Positions 5,274 through 5,673 of a DNA stretch of 5,673 nucleotides are shown here, in pieces. The notes beneath the pieces are model-generated. The model was not told the origin of the DNA, ran no database searches, and saw only the letters and a list, made by a program, of their open reading frames with translations. The DNA lies in assembly GCA_031258915.1 (NCBI GenBank), contig JAIRMD010000199.1, forward strand, positions 1 through 5,673, written 5' to 3'. The translations under genes were made by a program, and so were the position numbers. Source of the stretch: Prevotellaceae bacterium. Lineage in GTDB: Bacteria; Bacteroidota; Bacteroidia; Bacteroidales; UBA932. Within the stretch, counting starts at the first letter, position 1. Each line of letters begins with the position of its first letter.

Positions 5274-5673
5274 GGGGCTGCTTGGCTTTGACAGCAGGAT
5301 GACTTGAGGTGTAAGCATGCCGAGCGTTGTACGGGAGCTCGCTAATATCAACGTGCAAGCCGTAACTGGCGAACCTTCTTATGCACTCGCTGCTTAGTCG
5401 TTAGACGATTTTAAGCTTCATTGGCGGCTCAAGGAGCCTGCCGACGAGTATCCCGCGCCTGCGTTCCGCTCATTAACGCAAGCGCCTATGGGGTATCATC
5501 AATTTTGAGATAGCTGGGTAAACTCCCTTAATATCCGGTGAAAATTTAGGGGATAAGGGCTACATTCGGCAGCAGCTCGCCTGATGCAGCCTCGAAAATC
5601 GAAGAGCTGATAAGCATGTAGAAAACACATTAAGACCTTGTTTGGACGCGGGTTCGACTCCCGCCAGCTCCAC
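5274..5673 (+). ncRNA. ssrA: tmRNA (transfer-messenger RNA), 3' end cut by the window edge
   Basis: This RNA acts with SmpB to free ribosomes stalled on broken messages and to add a degradation tag. The 5' GGGGCTG (5274-5280) pairs with CAGCTCC (5665-5671) as a 7-bp acceptor stem. Its third pair is G5276-U5669, the G-U alanine identity signal. The T arm is GCGGG/CCCGC (5648-5652/5660-5664) with loop TTCGACT. Conserved AAGCATGCCGAG (5313-5324) and AAGCATGTAGAAA (5612-5624) flank the body. A first pseudoknot is visible: CGAGC/GCTCG (5321-5325/5337-5341) with GTTG/CAAC (5326-5329/5349-5352), about 15 nt before the resume codon. TACGG/CCGTA (5330-5334/5360-5364) is an alternative second stem. The tag frame is annotated separately. 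The sequence ends at the discriminator A plus one C, so the last two bases of a CCA, if encoded, fall outside the window. It is a one-piece, not a permuted, tmRNA. Confidence 0.96.
5368..5397 (+). other. tmRNA tag-peptide frame, GEPSYALAA-stop
   Basis: From resume codon GGC (5368-5370) the frame reads G-E-P-S-Y-A-L-A-A and ends at TAG (5395-5397). With the alanine carried by the tmRNA itself the appended tag would be A-GEPSYALAA. The C-terminal A-L-A-A is the usual ClpXP recognition end. The resume codon was placed by analogy with other Bacteroidota tags that begin Gly-Glu. The same frame is open further upstream, so the first codon is inferred. Confidence 0.88.

Overview
The window reads as a housekeeping stretch of a Bacteroidota chromosome. 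Three things point there: a tmRNA gene whose tag reads GEPSYALAA, close in form to the G-E-x-x-Y-A-[LM]-A-A tags known from that phylum; upstream sequences matching the phylum's TAnnTTTG -7 promoter element with no Shine-Dalgarno sequences; and PheT, Rpe and UbiA-like proteins with a Bacteroidota flavour. Coding DNA is fairly GC-rich, while the spacers are AT-rich. I cannot name the genus.

Layout. Positions 44-901 (minus) encode a UbiA-family prenyltransferase of quinone biosynthesis. Positions 941-3409 (minus) encode PheT, the phenylalanyl-tRNA synthetase beta subunit. PheT lies upstream of the prenyltransferase, 39 bp away, so the two may be co-transcribed. A 207-bp divergent spacer (3410-3616) holds a near-perfect inverted repeat of about 22 bp per arm and candidate promoters facing both ways. 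On the plus strand follow surE (3617-4399, survival protein SurE/5'-nucleotidase), rpe (4510-5154, ribulose-phosphate 3-epimerase) and ssrA (from 5274, tmRNA). ssrA runs to the right edge and is cut inside the terminal CCA position. No spacer exceeds 300 bp and no mobile element, CRISPR array or tRNA gene is visible.

The genes do not form one pathway: they cover quinone prenylation, tRNA charging, nucleotide dephosphorylation, the pentose phosphate pathway and ribosome rescue. I see no new enzymatic system. The unusual material is non-coding. Three of the four protein genes (ubiA-like, pheT, rpe) have a tandem heptanucleotide tract ending directly at the start codon. All three tracts fit one degenerate unit, WAATYYR, in mRNA-sense orientation, and end in CA-ATG. 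The fourth gene, surE, instead has the large palindrome upstream. These start-anchored heptamer tracts and the palindrome are the parts most worth following up.
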